From: Acidobacteriaceae bacterium KBS 146
Lineage (GTDB): Bacteria > Acidobacteriota > Terriglobia > Terriglobales > Acidobacteriaceae
NCBI GenBank assembly: GCA_000688615.1
Contig: JHVA01000001.1
Span: 496,001 to 560,000, forward strand
Length of the DNA stretch: 64,000 nucleotides
Direction of reading: 5' to 3'
Shown: positions 18,501 through 26,709 of the stretch, piece after piece
Layout of the letters: each line of letters begins with the position of its first letter
Numbering within the stretch: position 1 is the first letter of the stretch
The notes under the pieces: generated by a model
The model's database searches: none
What the model was told of the DNA's origin: nothing
Seen by the model: only the letters and a program-made list of their open reading frames with translations
Program-made: the position numbers and the translations under genes

Positions 18501-19078
18501 GCCTGGCCACTCATGTTGTTGCCGCTCAGCGGTCCAGATACGGCCGCGTTGCTGACGAAGCTGTTGGGCTGGGTGCTGACCGACCCGGGAAGAAACATCG
18601 TAATGGCGGTCAGGTTACGACCGACGAGGGGAATATTCTCGATGGCGCGTGTGTCGAGGGTTGTGGCCAGAGTCGGATTCTCGGTATTGAGAATGGGAGC
18701 AACTTCGGCCTCAACCGAGACCTTCTGCTGCTGATTCTCAAGGCTCAGCTTGCCGTCGACCTTGGCGTTCTGGCCGGTTTCCAGAGCAAACGGACCGTAG
18801 GTTGATGTGGCAAATCCGGCCGCGGTGATTGTCACCTTGTATTGGCCGATCTGGAGGAAGCGGATATTGTAGATACCGTCGTTGTTAGTGGTTGCTTCTG
18901 TCGTTACGTTTGTTTCCACATTTACGGCCTGGACCCGGGCGTTTGGAACCACTGCGCCGGAGGGGTCCGTTACTGTGCCGTTGATGCTTCCTGTGATCGT
19001 CTGCGCTTTGGAAACAGCACAACAGACGACCAGGAGAAGGACGGCCAGAATACTTAGTCCTATAGGTTTGCGTTGCAT
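15554..19078 (-). CDS. Oar-like TonB-dependent outer-membrane protein
   Basis: A protein of 1174 residues. The ATG at 19078 is chosen because GAGGAG lies eight bases upstream and the translation begins with a good signal peptide (about 1-26, ending VSKAQ). The frame is open for 140 codons further up without coding character. A CarboxypepD-regulatory domain (about 30-110: GTVTDPSGAVVPNARV) is followed by a plug (FLPGSVS, LLDGMNINQTLDD, then NAEYGNVNGGDVLYQTKSGTN) and a very large beta-barrel ending in TMQLSVKYHF. This is the Oar subgroup that is massively expanded in Acidobacteriota, where uptake of large or complex substrates is presumed. Its terminator is at 15506-15537, and it is monocistronic. 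Confidence 0.9.
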   Translation of the reverse strand: MQRKPIGLSILAVLLLVVCCAVSKAQTITGSINGTVTDPSGAVVPNARVQAVNVETNVTTEATTNNDGIYNIRFLQIGQYKVTITAAGFATSTYGPFALETGQNAKVDGKLSLENQQQKVSVEAEVAPILNTENPTLATTLDTRAIENIPLVGRNLTAITMFLPGSVSTQPNSFVSNAAVSGPLSGNNMSGQASGASVSVNGNRQQANQYLLDGMNINQTLDDTQGYVPNVDAIAQVQVISANANAEYGNVNGGDVLYQTKSGTNNWHGSMFYFVNNYNLDANSWANNLNKVAKNSYTRNLFGGTFGGPVLKDKLFFFVDYQGGRFHSGGTSVASVYTQKMRNGDFSELLNPAIMGTGKTIQLYDATKAGLPAYANNQIQVTNPAAQYLFAHPELYPLPNFAPTAGTPTRNNYHGLQKQRNYGDQFDVKVDYRISEKDNMFVRYSQMDSGQTTVSALPTSFNSAPTFPFKGVAINEVHQFSSSVINEFRAGYTRVQNNGAVLLDPSGAFGLNGNSLLGIPGGQQFAGFSALATGNSSSPQAFNASNGSGDVTTIGSANLGTNYTLNTFLYGDNLTWSKNRHTFKFGAQFLRQQQNNFYPGNDGSLGGFYYLGAGTANGTSGGYTGADFVLNRAGFVSKGGVSGPAGMRSWRSAYFAQDDWKISPTLTLNLGVRYEYVQPIYEVNNKMSTIAPSNPSVILLAGSAQAKAAGYNRALVDPYYGSVMPRIGFAWQATPRLVVRGGYGIQNFMEGTGANLRMTTNLPFQGSYQASGLQSNSTGGVPGQFFTVQSGFGTSSGTGAATGVVYNVWNKKIKPAFIGEYSLTLEYQVSNTASFQIGYLGESGQHLITANRTNQLPSPCYVNGALVPFPSAGQPQPTGCPKSPYQDTPGVGYTGTIRYTDSNAMMNYNALQASFRQRLAHGLQYTANYTYSHALTNSLGFYGAPGIQNSSAYAENVYNLGLDYGPTGQDVRNAVNFNLVYDLPLGRGRKYGATMPLFLDEVVGGWKVGLTGIAYSGFPMTLSASNNSQVNSGAQRPNQYKKIKVVGRSMDNWFGTDPSAVPCTVAGARINSLGAECAYGQPAAGTFGTGHVGSERAPGFQTYGASVTKDFTIWHEQKINFRADADNLLNNASWGNPGRDITNLTSSGFGNISKQSTPIRSNPRTMQLSVKYHF

Positions 19079-19670
19079 CGATAGTCTCCTCGAAAGTTTC
19101 GTATTACGTGAGGTGTTGCTCAACGGCTGCGTGTCGGGGATAAGATTTAAGCCTGGATCCCGATGATGTTTCTCCGGGCCACACCAACTGTGCTTTTCCC
19201 TCAACTTTTTGTTTTCTTTCTTCGGCCGTGAGATCGTCATTGCTCTCGTCAGCGATGCGGGTTGCTTTGCCGCGAGAGTGCTAATCCTGGAGTACCTCCT
19301 TATGGTGAATCGTATTGCTGCTCTTCTCGCTGGTATATCCAACGGAAGGCGCACATTGTCGTTTTTGTGAACACGAATTGTGAGCCCTCGTGAAGAGAGA
19401 TGTCCATTGAAAAAGGGCTTCACCGGAGCTTGCGGGCGTCCCGATGAAACCTGATTTTTCTGTACAGGAAAGCTCAGACATTGTCCGACCTTTCGGGGCA
19501 ATCCGAAGGAGGGGTCTGCCTGCCATTAAGACGAGAGGGCTGGCTGGCTGGTCGTGTAGTTGTCTGTACAACGGTGTGCCTAAGGATATGCCCAAGGAAG
19601 CCTCCGCACGAAACCTCAAATCCAGAAACCGCGAACCGAAATCTTCGAACCAACACTCCAGATCCGTGCT
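19079..19670. other. Long upstream region of the Oar-like gene
   Basis: About 590 bp between the flavin oxidase stop and the start of the Oar-like gene. I see no gene, RNA or clear repeat. The promoter of the Oar-like gene must lie here, but I could not single out a convincing -35/-10 pair. Confidence 0.5.
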
Positions 19671-21215
19671 TCAGGCCCGGATCGACATTGAAAAATGAAA
19701 GATATTATTGGGATCGTAACGCCGTTTGACCCCCTGAAGGAAGGAATAAAGTTGTTCCCCATAATAAAGTTGGGGCCAAAACGGGTACGCCAGCATGTCT
19801 GCGTCGGGATAATTGATGTAGCAGCCCTCGTACTGCTGGTTGGGATAAGGGGTTCCTTTGTGCTGCTCGTCCACATCGGGCCCTGAATAGAGGTCGCGAT
19901 AGAAGTCCTTCATCCATTCGAGTCTTACAGCGTCATCGGCGGGATTCTGCCAGTAGCTCTGAAACTGCAGCTTCATCACCGAGGCGCGCTGGGAAACTGA
20001 GGTCTCGTTTGCGAGCTCGGGACGATTGACCGCTCCGCCGTAGGAGTCGACGGCCAGAATGCCGCTCAGATCGGCGCCTGGAATCTCACGTGTGAGGTGC
20101 TTGTAGATGTTGCGAGCCTCTGCGGAGGTGAAGTTCTTCTTCATGTAGCAGGATTTGTACTTGGCGCGGGCTCCACCTCCGATGCCTCCGCGGACATTTG
20201 CGTCGTACCAGGACGAGAGACTCATGTGGGCGTCGGTACAGACGATCGGAGTGCCGTCGGGATTCTTGCGGAGGGGAGCGTTTCCGGCCTGCGGGCTGTG
20301 CCGGGACTCCATGCGTTGGGGTTCAGCGACGAGAGGCTTGCAGGGCTTGAAGATCTCGACGAACTCCCTGAGCGGAGCGAGATCGTTACAGGTCCCGTCA
20401 GGATTGCAGAACTGTGCTGAGATTCCGATGCGACCTGAGGAGCGGTGGGAGAGCCCGAGGAAGGTAAACATCCCCCAGGTGTCAGGGTCCTTCGCGCGGG
20501 TTTCGTGGTAGTGACCGTAGGTGCTCAGGATTGTCTCGAACCGCTCCGGAGTCATGTCCTCCCAGGGGAAGGACATGCTGACGCTGGCCACCTGTTTGGG
20601 GGCTGGAGGAAGTTTGTCGAAGTAATACGCCGTAATGACGCCGAAGTTGTTGCCGCCTGCTCCACGGCAGGCGCGGAAGAGATCGGGCTCATGATCGCGG
20701 TCCACCCGGCGAGAGACGACCTTGCCGGAGGCATCGACGGTGACGATATCGACGGCTGAGAGCCAATCGATGGTCAGACCATGAAGGCGGCTGAGGACGC
20801 CGTAGCCTCCGCCGGAGATGTGACCGCCTGCGGCGACGCCGTAGCAGGATCCACCCGGCAGTGTCACATCATTTTCCTTGTAAAGACGGGTGTAGGCGTC
20901 GCCCAGACGGGCTCCGGGGCCGATCTTGTAGGTGTGACCGCTGCCGGTGGCATCCATGCCATTCAGCAGGCTGACGTCGAGGAGAACGCCTCCGGGATTA
21001 TTGCAGACAAAATCCTCATAGCAGTGCCCACCGGATCGAATGGTGGGACGAAGTCCTGCGCTCACGGCTTTCTGCAGCGTCTCGGCGACATCGTCGGCGC
21101 TTTGACAGATTTCGATACGGCCGAAAGATTCCGCTTCCGAGGCAGGCCACCGCAGATTATTGCCCTTCCTGAGGGTGAGGAAACGAGGATCCTGCCGTGA
21201 AACGCTAGTAGACAT
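19671..21215 (-). CDS. FAD-linked oxidase of the berberine-bridge (BBE) type
   Basis: A 514-residue FAD-dependent oxidase of the VAO/PCMH fold. The FAD_binding_4 domain shows [10 protein letters not shown], with His64 as the site of 8-alpha-histidyl attachment. Next comes [19 protein letters not shown], where Cys124 occupies the place used for a second, 6-S-cysteinyl bond, so the flavin is probably bicovalently bound. The BBE motif closes the protein (NYPDADM ... [23 protein letters not shown]). Relatives oxidise sugars, oligosaccharides or alkaloid-like substrates with O2. The actual substrate is unknown. AAGGA lies five bases before the ATG, and no export signal is evident. Confidence 0.85.
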   Translation of the reverse strand: MSTSVSRQDPRFLTLRKGNNLRWPASEAESFGRIEICQSADDVAETLQKAVSAGLRPTIRSGGHCYEDFVCNNPGGVLLDVSLLNGMDATGSGHTYKIGPGARLGDAYTRLYKENDVTLPGGSCYGVAAGGHISGGGYGVLSRLHGLTIDWLSAVDIVTVDASGKVVSRRVDRDHEPDLFRACRGAGGNNFGVITAYYFDKLPPAPKQVASVSMSFPWEDMTPERFETILSTYGHYHETRAKDPDTWGMFTFLGLSHRSSGRIGISAQFCNPDGTCNDLAPLREFVEIFKPCKPLVAEPQRMESRHSPQAGNAPLRKNPDGTPIVCTDAHMSLSSWYDANVRGGIGGGARAKYKSCYMKKNFTSAEARNIYKHLTREIPGADLSGILAVDSYGGAVNRPELANETSVSQRASVMKLQFQSYWQNPADDAVRLEWMKDFYRDLYSGPDVDEQHKGTPYPNQQYEGCYINYPDADMLAYPFWPQLYYGEQLYSFLQGVKRRYDPNNIFHFSMSIRA

Positions 21216-21369
21216 GCTGTTCCTTGCACACGTTAGCTGAATGCGCAGTCCTGTTCACTGCGAGCCAGAATAGCTTTTTCGCAAAAAGTGAAAGTAGATC
21301 CAGAGAATCCAGGGACTGCAGAGAAAGAGGCAATCGTTTCAACTGGTTGTGCCATCCCGAGTGGATTGA

Positions 21370-21385
21370 TTTCATTATAGTGAAA
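21370..21385. promoter_or_regulatory. Inverted repeat TTTCA-N6-TGAAA upstream of the flavin oxidase
   Basis: TTTCATTATAGTGAAA is a 5-bp-arm inverted repeat about 155 bp upstream of the oxidase ATG, with a TTGACA and a TATAAT close by on the minus strand. The two boxes are only 12 bp apart, so they are not a standard pair. It may be an operator, but this is tentative. Confidence 0.3.
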
Positions 21386-21497
21386 CAAAGATGTCAATCG
21401 GTCATATGTCCTATTTGGATGTCAGTTTGAGGGCATATTTCTGCGCAAACTGATTTCCTGCACAGGTTAGCGGGAAGCGGCGGGCGAGGACGGCAGT

Positions 21498-22862
21498 TCA
21501 GGAGACCAGGATCCTTCGCTTTCGCGAGATTTTAGTGACGAGATACAGGGGAAGTCCGGCAACGGCGATGATGAGGGCAAAGGCGAGCGCCGACATTCCG
21601 GCTACGGTCTCGGTACGGGACGCGTAGAGAGCATAAAGGGTGAGAAGTGCGGGGCTGAGTCCGAGCAAGATCGGAACCCAATCGGGTCCGGGAATTCGAA
21701 ACGGACGGGGAAGATCGGGCTCCTTCCGCCGCAGCAGAATAAGAGCGACGAACTCGAGGATCATGGAGAAGCCGTAGAGGACAAGGTCGATCGTGATCAA
21801 GCGCTCAAAGGAGAAGCCCAACGCAAGGGCCCAGCAGATGCCACAGGCAAGGACAGAGACCCAGGGCGATCCGTTTGCCAACCTCTTTGTGAAGACAGCG
21901 GGAAGAAATCCATCTTCGGCGAGAGCATGGGGCAGGCGAGTGTAGGAGAGGGTGAGGTTGCTGAAGGTGCCAAAGTCATCGAGCGACCCGGCAAGGACCA
22001 CTGCAACTGCCAAGGCTGGACCTCCGAGGATATGCGCCGCGTCCACCCAGGCTCCGGTCGAGAAGCGTTCGGCTGGGATTCCGGCCCATGCCGCGGCAGC
22101 AATGGGAATGATGTAGGTCAGCATTACCATCACGGCGGCAAGCAGAATGACGCGTGGGTAGTTGCGTTGCGGATTTTCTACTTCATTCGCGATGGTCGTT
22201 GCATTATCCCATCCCATGTAGTTCCACATGGCTACAAGGATCGCAGTCGAGAATTCCTTGTTCCTTGGCGCCGCAAGAGACGCATGGCCGCCGAACGGAC
22301 CATTTGCTACCTGCAGCCCGGCAAAGACGGCGGTGGCAATCAGGATTAGAAATGGTGAGATGGCGACCAGCCAGAGGCGAACGGACCCCTCGCCGACGGC
22401 CGCGGCTCCTCGGAGATTCCATAAAACCGCGGCGGCAACCACGGCGAGCTCCAACGCAATTGCGCGATGGCCCTGGGTAAGTCGTGGGGCCAGGTGTTCC
22501 AGATACAGAACGAAGGTCGTCGGATAGATAGCCATGTCGAAGACCGAAGCTGCGAGAGAGAGCCACGCCTCCTGGAAGCCCCAGAAGGGCCCCATCGCTC
22601 TTCGAACCCACGCATAAAAGCCGCCTTCTGCCGGTACGGCAGAGGCCAGCTCTCCAAGCATGAGCGCGGTAGGGAAGCTCCAGAAGAACGGCAGGAGAAG
22701 TAAAAGCCAGAGGGCATGGCCATATCCTCCGAAGCCGATGATGTCTTCAAGGTCATACGGTCCGCCTGACACCATGAAGTATGTCGCGGCGAGCAGAGGG
22801 ATCAGGCGGAGCTTTCTTATCCGGCCATTTGAAGGGCCTGACATCGGCTTGGAGAAGGGCAT
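21498..22862 (-). CDS. APC-superfamily permease
   Basis: A 454-residue permease with twelve likely membrane helices. Helix 1 begins IPLLAATYFMVSGGPYDLEDIIG, the unwound-helix motif of the amino acid/polyamine/organocation superfamily. GELASAVPAEGGFYAWVRRAMGPFWGF in helix 2 and the following loop, and WNYMGWDNATTIANEVENPQRNYPR in the middle, are typical of the family. It would take up an amino acid, polyamine or similar solute by cation symport. It is divergent from araD-araB, with a 7-bp-arm inverted repeat in the shared upstream region, so co-regulation with sugar genes is possible. Confidence 0.85.
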   Translation of the reverse strand: MPFSKPMSGPSNGRIRKLRLIPLLAATYFMVSGGPYDLEDIIGFGGYGHALWLLLLLPFFWSFPTALMLGELASAVPAEGGFYAWVRRAMGPFWGFQEAWLSLAASVFDMAIYPTTFVLYLEHLAPRLTQGHRAIALELAVVAAAVLWNLRGAAAVGEGSVRLWLVAISPFLILIATAVFAGLQVANGPFGGHASLAAPRNKEFSTAILVAMWNYMGWDNATTIANEVENPQRNYPRVILLAAVMVMLTYIIPIAAAAWAGIPAERFSTGAWVDAAHILGGPALAVAVVLAGSLDDFGTFSNLTLSYTRLPHALAEDGFLPAVFTKRLANGSPWVSVLACGICWALALGFSFERLITIDLVLYGFSMILEFVALILLRRKEPDLPRPFRIPGPDWVPILLGLSPALLTLYALYASRTETVAGMSALAFALIIAVAGLPLYLVTKISRKRRILVS

Positions 22863-22894
22863 AACAGATGCAATCTATCTTAGCGTCGCCAAAG

Positions 22895-22916
22895 ATCGTT
22901 CTGCATTTGGAACGAT
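22895..22916. promoter_or_regulatory. Candidate operator between the permease and araD
   Basis: ATCGTTC (22895-22901) and GAACGAT (22910-22916) form a perfect 7-bp inverted repeat around 8 bp. It lies 33 bp upstream of the permease start and 110 bp upstream of araD. The position and symmetry fit a dimeric repressor acting on both divergent genes. Confidence 0.45.
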
Positions 22917-23025
22917 TGATTTGTAGGGCAGCCCTTTCCCATTTGCCGTGCATTGCTCTTCAATGGAAGAATCGGAGGGGCAATGGGTGGATAGATCCCC
23001 TAACGAAACCGCAGAAGGAAGGCAT

Positions 23026-23721
23026 ATGTTGGAACAGCTGAAAGAGGCCACGCTGGAGGCCAATCTGGAACTAGTTCGCCGCGGCCTGGTTCTGTACACC
23101 TTCGGAAACGCGAGTGGGATCGACCGTGACGAGGGACTAGTCGTTATCAAACCAAGCGGCGTGGATTATGACGCTCTTAAACCTGAGCATATGGTCGTTA
23201 CGGATCTTTCCGGAAAAATTGTCGAAGGCAGTCTGAACCCGTCGAGCGATCTGAAGACCCACCTGGAACTCTACAAAGCTTTCCCTGGCATCGGGGCAGT
23301 CGTGCACACGCATAGTGAACATGCGACGGCATGGGCGCAGGCGGGACGGGAGATTCCAGCGCTCGGCACTACCCACGCAGACTACTTTCATGGCCCGGTT
23401 CCATGTACGCGTGAGCTGACAGACGATGAGATCAACGGAGACTATGTACTGAATACAGGGAAGGCTATTATTGAGCGATTTGCGGGACTCGACCCTCTTG
23501 CCGTGCCAGCCGCGCTTGTCGCTGGACACGCGCCGTTCGCCTGGGGGAGGGATCCTCATGATGCGGCGCACAATGCGGTGGTTCTGGAGGCGGTCGCGAA
23601 GATGGCATTCATGACAGTTCTGCTGAATTCTCAATGTGGCGTATCCAACGCTTTGCTGGACAGGCATTACTTCCGCAAACACGGTGCAAAAGCAACTTAC
23701 GGGCAGAGCAAATTAGGGTAG
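23026..23721 (+). CDS. araD: L-ribulose-5-phosphate 4-epimerase
   Basis: The enzyme converts L-ribulose 5-phosphate to D-xylulose 5-phosphate, the last step of L-arabinose entry into the pentose phosphate pathway. The ATG at 23026 follows GAAGGAAGG and gives 231 residues, the E. coli AraD length; the frame is open 26 codons upstream. Class II aldolase features are seen: FGNASGID, KPSGVDYD, the zinc pair VHTH (His94, His96) and GHAPFAWG with His168. It is followed 16 bp later by araB. No araA (arabinose isomerase) is present in the window, so the isomerase is elsewhere or the pair serves another L-ribulose source. Confidence 0.93.
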   Translation: MLEQLKEATLEANLELVRRGLVLYTFGNASGIDRDEGLVVIKPSGVDYDALKPEHMVVTDLSGKIVEGSLNPSSDLKTHLELYKAFPGIGAVVHTHSEHATAWAQAGREIPALGTTHADYFHGPVPCTRELTDDEINGDYVLNTGKAIIERFAGLDPLAVPAALVAGHAPFAWGRDPHDAAHNAVVLEAVAKMAFMTVLLNSQCGVSNALLDRHYFRKHGAKATYGQSKLG

Positions 23722-23737
23722 CGAGGTCAAAAGCAAG

Positions 23738-25324
23738 ATGGCTGTTGTCGCGGGTGCGGACTTTGGAACACTGAGTGTTCGGGTAACGTTATTGGATTCC
23801 GAGCGAGGCCGTCTAGGGACGGCAGTTGCAAACTACCCTCTCCATCGCCGGCGCGAAGATCCTGATTTCGCGACCCAGTCACACGTCGATCAGATGAGTG
23901 CCCTGGTTAAGGCGACGCGAGAGGTGGTGGAGCAGACCGGTGTGCGAGGAGAGGACGTCCTCGCAATGGCGCTGGACACGACAGGCTCAAGCGTGGTCAT
24001 GGTGGATGCGACTTTACAGCCTCTGGACGACTACTACCTCTGGTGCGATCACCGTGCCCATGAGGAAGCACAACAGATCACCGCGAAGGCTCACGAGATG
24101 AAGCTGGAGGCCATTGAATGGTGTGGCGGTGTTTATTCGCATGAATGGGGGTGGGCCAAAGTGCTTCACTGGCTCCGCCACGCTGACGAGGCCAAGCGAT
24201 CCCGATTTGCGACCGCACTCGAGCACTGCGATATGGTGGCCGCCACTCTCACTGGAGTAAAGACGCCGGAACGGATCAAGCGCAGCGTCTGCGCGATGGG
24301 TCACAAATGGATGTGGAATCCGAAGTGGGGAGGCCTGCCTTCCGAGGATTTTCTTGTTGCCGTCGATCCGCTTCTACGAGGCGTTCGGGACAAGATCGGA
24401 GGAGAGTACCTCACCTCGAACCACATCTATGGTGGGTTGAGCGAGGAATGGGCAGCCGAACTGGGGTTGAGGCCGGGTATCCCCATCCCGGTCGGCGCCT
24501 TCGATGCGCATTGGGATGCGCTCGGAGCAGGCTGCAGCGAAGGGGACGTCGTCAATGTTGTGGGAACCTCAACATGCATTATTGCGATGGCCCGGGAGAC
24601 TAAACTTGTGCCTGGGGTATGCGGGGTGGTTCCAGGCAGCGTCAACCCGGAGTTAACCGGAATTGAAGCAGGTCTGTCGGCGGTCGGTGACATCTTTGAA
24701 AGCATCGCTCGTCGCGCCGGAACCCAGGTAAAGGAGCTGGCGAAGGGACTGGAATCCTACAAGGCAGGGCAGACGGGCCTGCTGCGGATGAGCTGGGACA
24801 ATGGAGATCGTACGGTTCTGGTAAATCCGGAGCTGGGCGGTGTGACTTTGGGCTGGAACCTGGTGCATACGGCGCAGGACGAGCTATTTGCCGCCATCGA
24901 GGGGACAGCCTTCCATACTCGCATTGTTCTCGAACGAATGGCGGAATATGGGGTCCCTGTAGAGCGGGTGATCAATGGGGGTGGTGTTCCTCAGAACAAC
25001 GCAGTCCTCAACCAGGTCTATGCAGATGTTTTGAATAAGACGGTTCTGGTTCCGGATGGTACCCCTACCAGTCTGGGCTCCGCAATCTTCGCCTTCGTGG
25101 CTGCGGGGGTCTTCCCGTCGGTCGAGGAAGCTCAACGGAAGCTTTGCCTGCCGTTCAAGACATTCACTCCTGCCCCCAAAGCAGTCGAGTGTTACGAGCA
25201 ACTCTATAAGCTTTACCGCAAATTATATTTCGCGCTCGGGTCCAGAGAGGCTGAGGCTGTTGCGCTGGGCGACGTGCTGCCGGAGTTGCGTCGTATTGCC
25301 AGAGAGGCAAGGGGAGACGCATAG
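23738..25324 (+). CDS. araB: Ribulokinase
   Basis: A FGGY-family kinase of 528 residues that phosphorylates L-ribulose with ATP. The N-terminal GADFGTLSVRVTLLD is the phosphate-1 loop typical of AraB. Catalytic-domain features include DTTGSSVVMVD, the IKRSVCAMGHKWMWN segment, VGAFDAHWDALGAG with the catalytic Asp, and VINGGGVPQNN in the C-terminal domain. It forms an operon with araD. The ATG starts 16 bp after the araD stop. Confidence 0.95.
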   Translation: MAVVAGADFGTLSVRVTLLDSERGRLGTAVANYPLHRRREDPDFATQSHVDQMSALVKATREVVEQTGVRGEDVLAMALDTTGSSVVMVDATLQPLDDYYLWCDHRAHEEAQQITAKAHEMKLEAIEWCGGVYSHEWGWAKVLHWLRHADEAKRSRFATALEHCDMVAATLTGVKTPERIKRSVCAMGHKWMWNPKWGGLPSEDFLVAVDPLLRGVRDKIGGEYLTSNHIYGGLSEEWAAELGLRPGIPIPVGAFDAHWDALGAGCSEGDVVNVVGTSTCIIAMARETKLVPGVCGVVPGSVNPELTGIEAGLSAVGDIFESIARRAGTQVKELAKGLESYKAGQTGLLRMSWDNGDRTVLVNPELGGVTLGWNLVHTAQDELFAAIEGTAFHTRIVLERMAEYGVPVERVINGGGVPQNNAVLNQVYADVLNKTVLVPDGTPTSLGSAIFAFVAAGVFPSVEEAQRKLCLPFKTFTPAPKAVECYEQLYKLYRKLYFALGSREAEAVALGDVLPELRRIAREARGDA

Positions 25325-25419
25325 GGCACGACAAAAGATTCAAGTTTCAGGCTTTACATCTTTGATTCTTATCAAGAAGAAGATTAGATATTCATCTCAG
25401 CTGAATGATTATAAGCAGT

Positions 25420-26043
25420 TTACAGAAATGGGTTGTCGGAACGCTCTTCTCCGATTGTTGTATTTGGCCCATGGCCTGGGACGACTTTCGTCTCGTCCGG
25501 AAGGGTGAGGAGCTTTTCCCGGATGGAATGAATGAGCTGCCGGGAATCTCCGCCAGGCAAGTCGGTGCGGCCGACCGATCCTGCAAACAGGGTATCTCCT
25601 GCAATCAATAGAGACTGTTGCGGAAGGTAGAGGCAGATGCTTCCCTGGGTATGCCCGGGGGTATAGAGCACCCTTCCCGTAATCCCGCCGACAGAGATAT
25701 CTTGTCCCTCTTTCAGAAGGGCATCGGGGGGGTGAACCTCAGGAGTCGGCATCCTCAGCCATGAGGCCTGAACATCCATCATCTTCACCAGAGGAAGATC
25801 ATTCTCGTTATAGAAGACTGGAGCTCCGGTGAGCTGCTTGAGTTTGTGGGCTCCTGCGATGTGATCGATATGGGCGTGGGTAATGATGATGGACTTTACC
25901 TTCAGGCCATGACGCTTCAGGATAGCCTCGATGGCTGGGATGTCATCGCCTGGATCGATCACTATGGCCTCGCGAGAGCTTTCGTCTCCAAGGACGGAGC
26001 AATTGCACTGGAGCAGGCCGACGGGAAGTATCTCGTGAATCAT
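25420..26043 (-). CDS. MBL-fold metallohydrolase (glyoxalase II-like)
   Basis: A compact 207-residue metallo-beta-lactamase-fold hydrolase. The metal ligands are visible: THAHIDH (His56, His58, Asp60, His61), TPGHTQG with His131, GDTLF with Asp150, and PGHGP with His191. This set matches the small glyoxalase II-like (YcbL/GloC) group, which hydrolyses S-D-lactoylglutathione or related thioesters. The exact substrate is not certain. The region upstream contains the secG terminator, so this gene needs its own promoter. It ends 95 bp from the convergent araB. Confidence 0.85.
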   Translation of the reverse strand: MIHEILPVGLLQCNCSVLGDESSREAIVIDPGDDIPAIEAILKRHGLKVKSIIITHAHIDHIAGAHKLKQLTGAPVFYNENDLPLVKMMDVQASWLRMPTPEVHPPDALLKEGQDISVGGITGRVLYTPGHTQGSICLYLPQQSLLIAGDTLFAGSVGRTDLPGGDSRQLIHSIREKLLTLPDETKVVPGHGPNTTIGEERSDNPFL

Positions 26044-26067
26044 GGATCAAGGGTACCGTGATGCAAG

Positions 26068-26097
26068 AAAAAACGCAGGCGCACGGCCTGCGTTTTT
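26068..26097 (-). terminator. Rho-independent terminator of secG
   Basis: Arms 26068-26080 and 26086-26097 form a GC-rich stem (CGCAGGC/GCCTGCG extended by A-T pairs) with a GCACG loop. On the minus strand the stem is followed by a T run, just after the secG stop. Confidence 0.85.
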
Positions 26098-26117
26098 GTG
26101 AACAACGGAATAGAGGT

Positions 26118-26417
26118 CTACTTCTTTGCAGGCGTACTCTGCTGTTGCTGCGTCGTCGGATGCCCAGAGAGTACGGAGTGCTCAGAGGAACGAGAAAGCA
26201 GAATGGTGAGACCGATTGAAGTCAGCATGAAGACAATGGCGGAGTAGGTCGTCAGGCGAGTCAACAGGTTTGCGGCGCCTCGCGGCCCAAATGCGGTCTG
26301 TGAGCCCTGTCCTCCGAAGGCGGCAGCCAGGTCGGCCGATTTGCCCTGCTGGACCAGAATGACTCCAACGATAAAGATCGAAACCAGCACATGGAGAATG
26401 ACGAGAGCGATGATCAT
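26118..26417 (-). CDS. secG: Preprotein translocase subunit SecG
   Basis: SecG, an accessory subunit of the SecYEG channel in the inner membrane. It has 99 residues from ATG 26417. Two hydrophobic helices (about 3-22 and 52-74) flank the conserved cytoplasmic loop with VQQGKSADLAAAFGG and the GPRGAANLLTRLT segment. The frame is open upstream through the tRNA-Leu gene, but that part is not coding. It lies 33 bp downstream of tRNA-Leu and may share its transcript. Confidence 0.93.
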   Translation of the reverse strand: MIIALVILHVLVSIFIVGVILVQQGKSADLAAAFGGQGSQTAFGPRGAANLLTRLTTYSAIVFMLTSIGLTILLSRSSEHSVLSGHPTTQQQQSTPAKK

Positions 26418-26450
26418 CGGTAGACGACTGCCTTGAAGAAAAATTTGGAT

Positions 26451-26535
26451 TGGTGCGGAGGAGGGGACTTGAACCCCTATGCCTTGCGGCGCAAGCACCT
26501 CAAGCTTGTGCGTCTGCCAATTTCGCCACCTCCGC
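26451..26535 (-). tRNA. tRNA-Leu(GAG)
   Basis: An 85-nt type II tRNA with encoded CCA. The acceptor stem GCGGAGG/CCTCCGC is perfect, and the D arm contains GGCAGACGC. The anticodon stem CAAGC/GCTTG has loop TTGAGGT (anticodon GAG). A long variable arm follows, then GGTTCAAGTCC in the T arm. It sits immediately upstream of secG. Confidence 0.95.
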
Positions 26536-26709
26536 GTTGGCTCTGCACTGCAGGTGCCAGAAAGAGCGGTGAGCAATCCGAAATTCAGTATAGCATCCCT
26601 TGTCTTTTGTGTGATTCTTCTCGATATACCTTCTACGAAAATCTGTTGCGATCAGCGACGATAGAGCCCTGTTTTCCAAGAGCTTCTGATCGGGCAGCCT
26701 GAGGTGAGT

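Noticed and set aside
21360..21410. TTGACA and TATAAT on the minus strand as a strong promoter of the flavin oxidase
   Set aside because: The spacing is 12 bp, too short for a sigma-70 promoter, so only the inverted repeat is kept as a tentative site.
26418..26576. Upstream extension of secG
   Set aside because: The added part is the translation of tRNA-Leu(GAG); SecG homology begins at ATG 26417.
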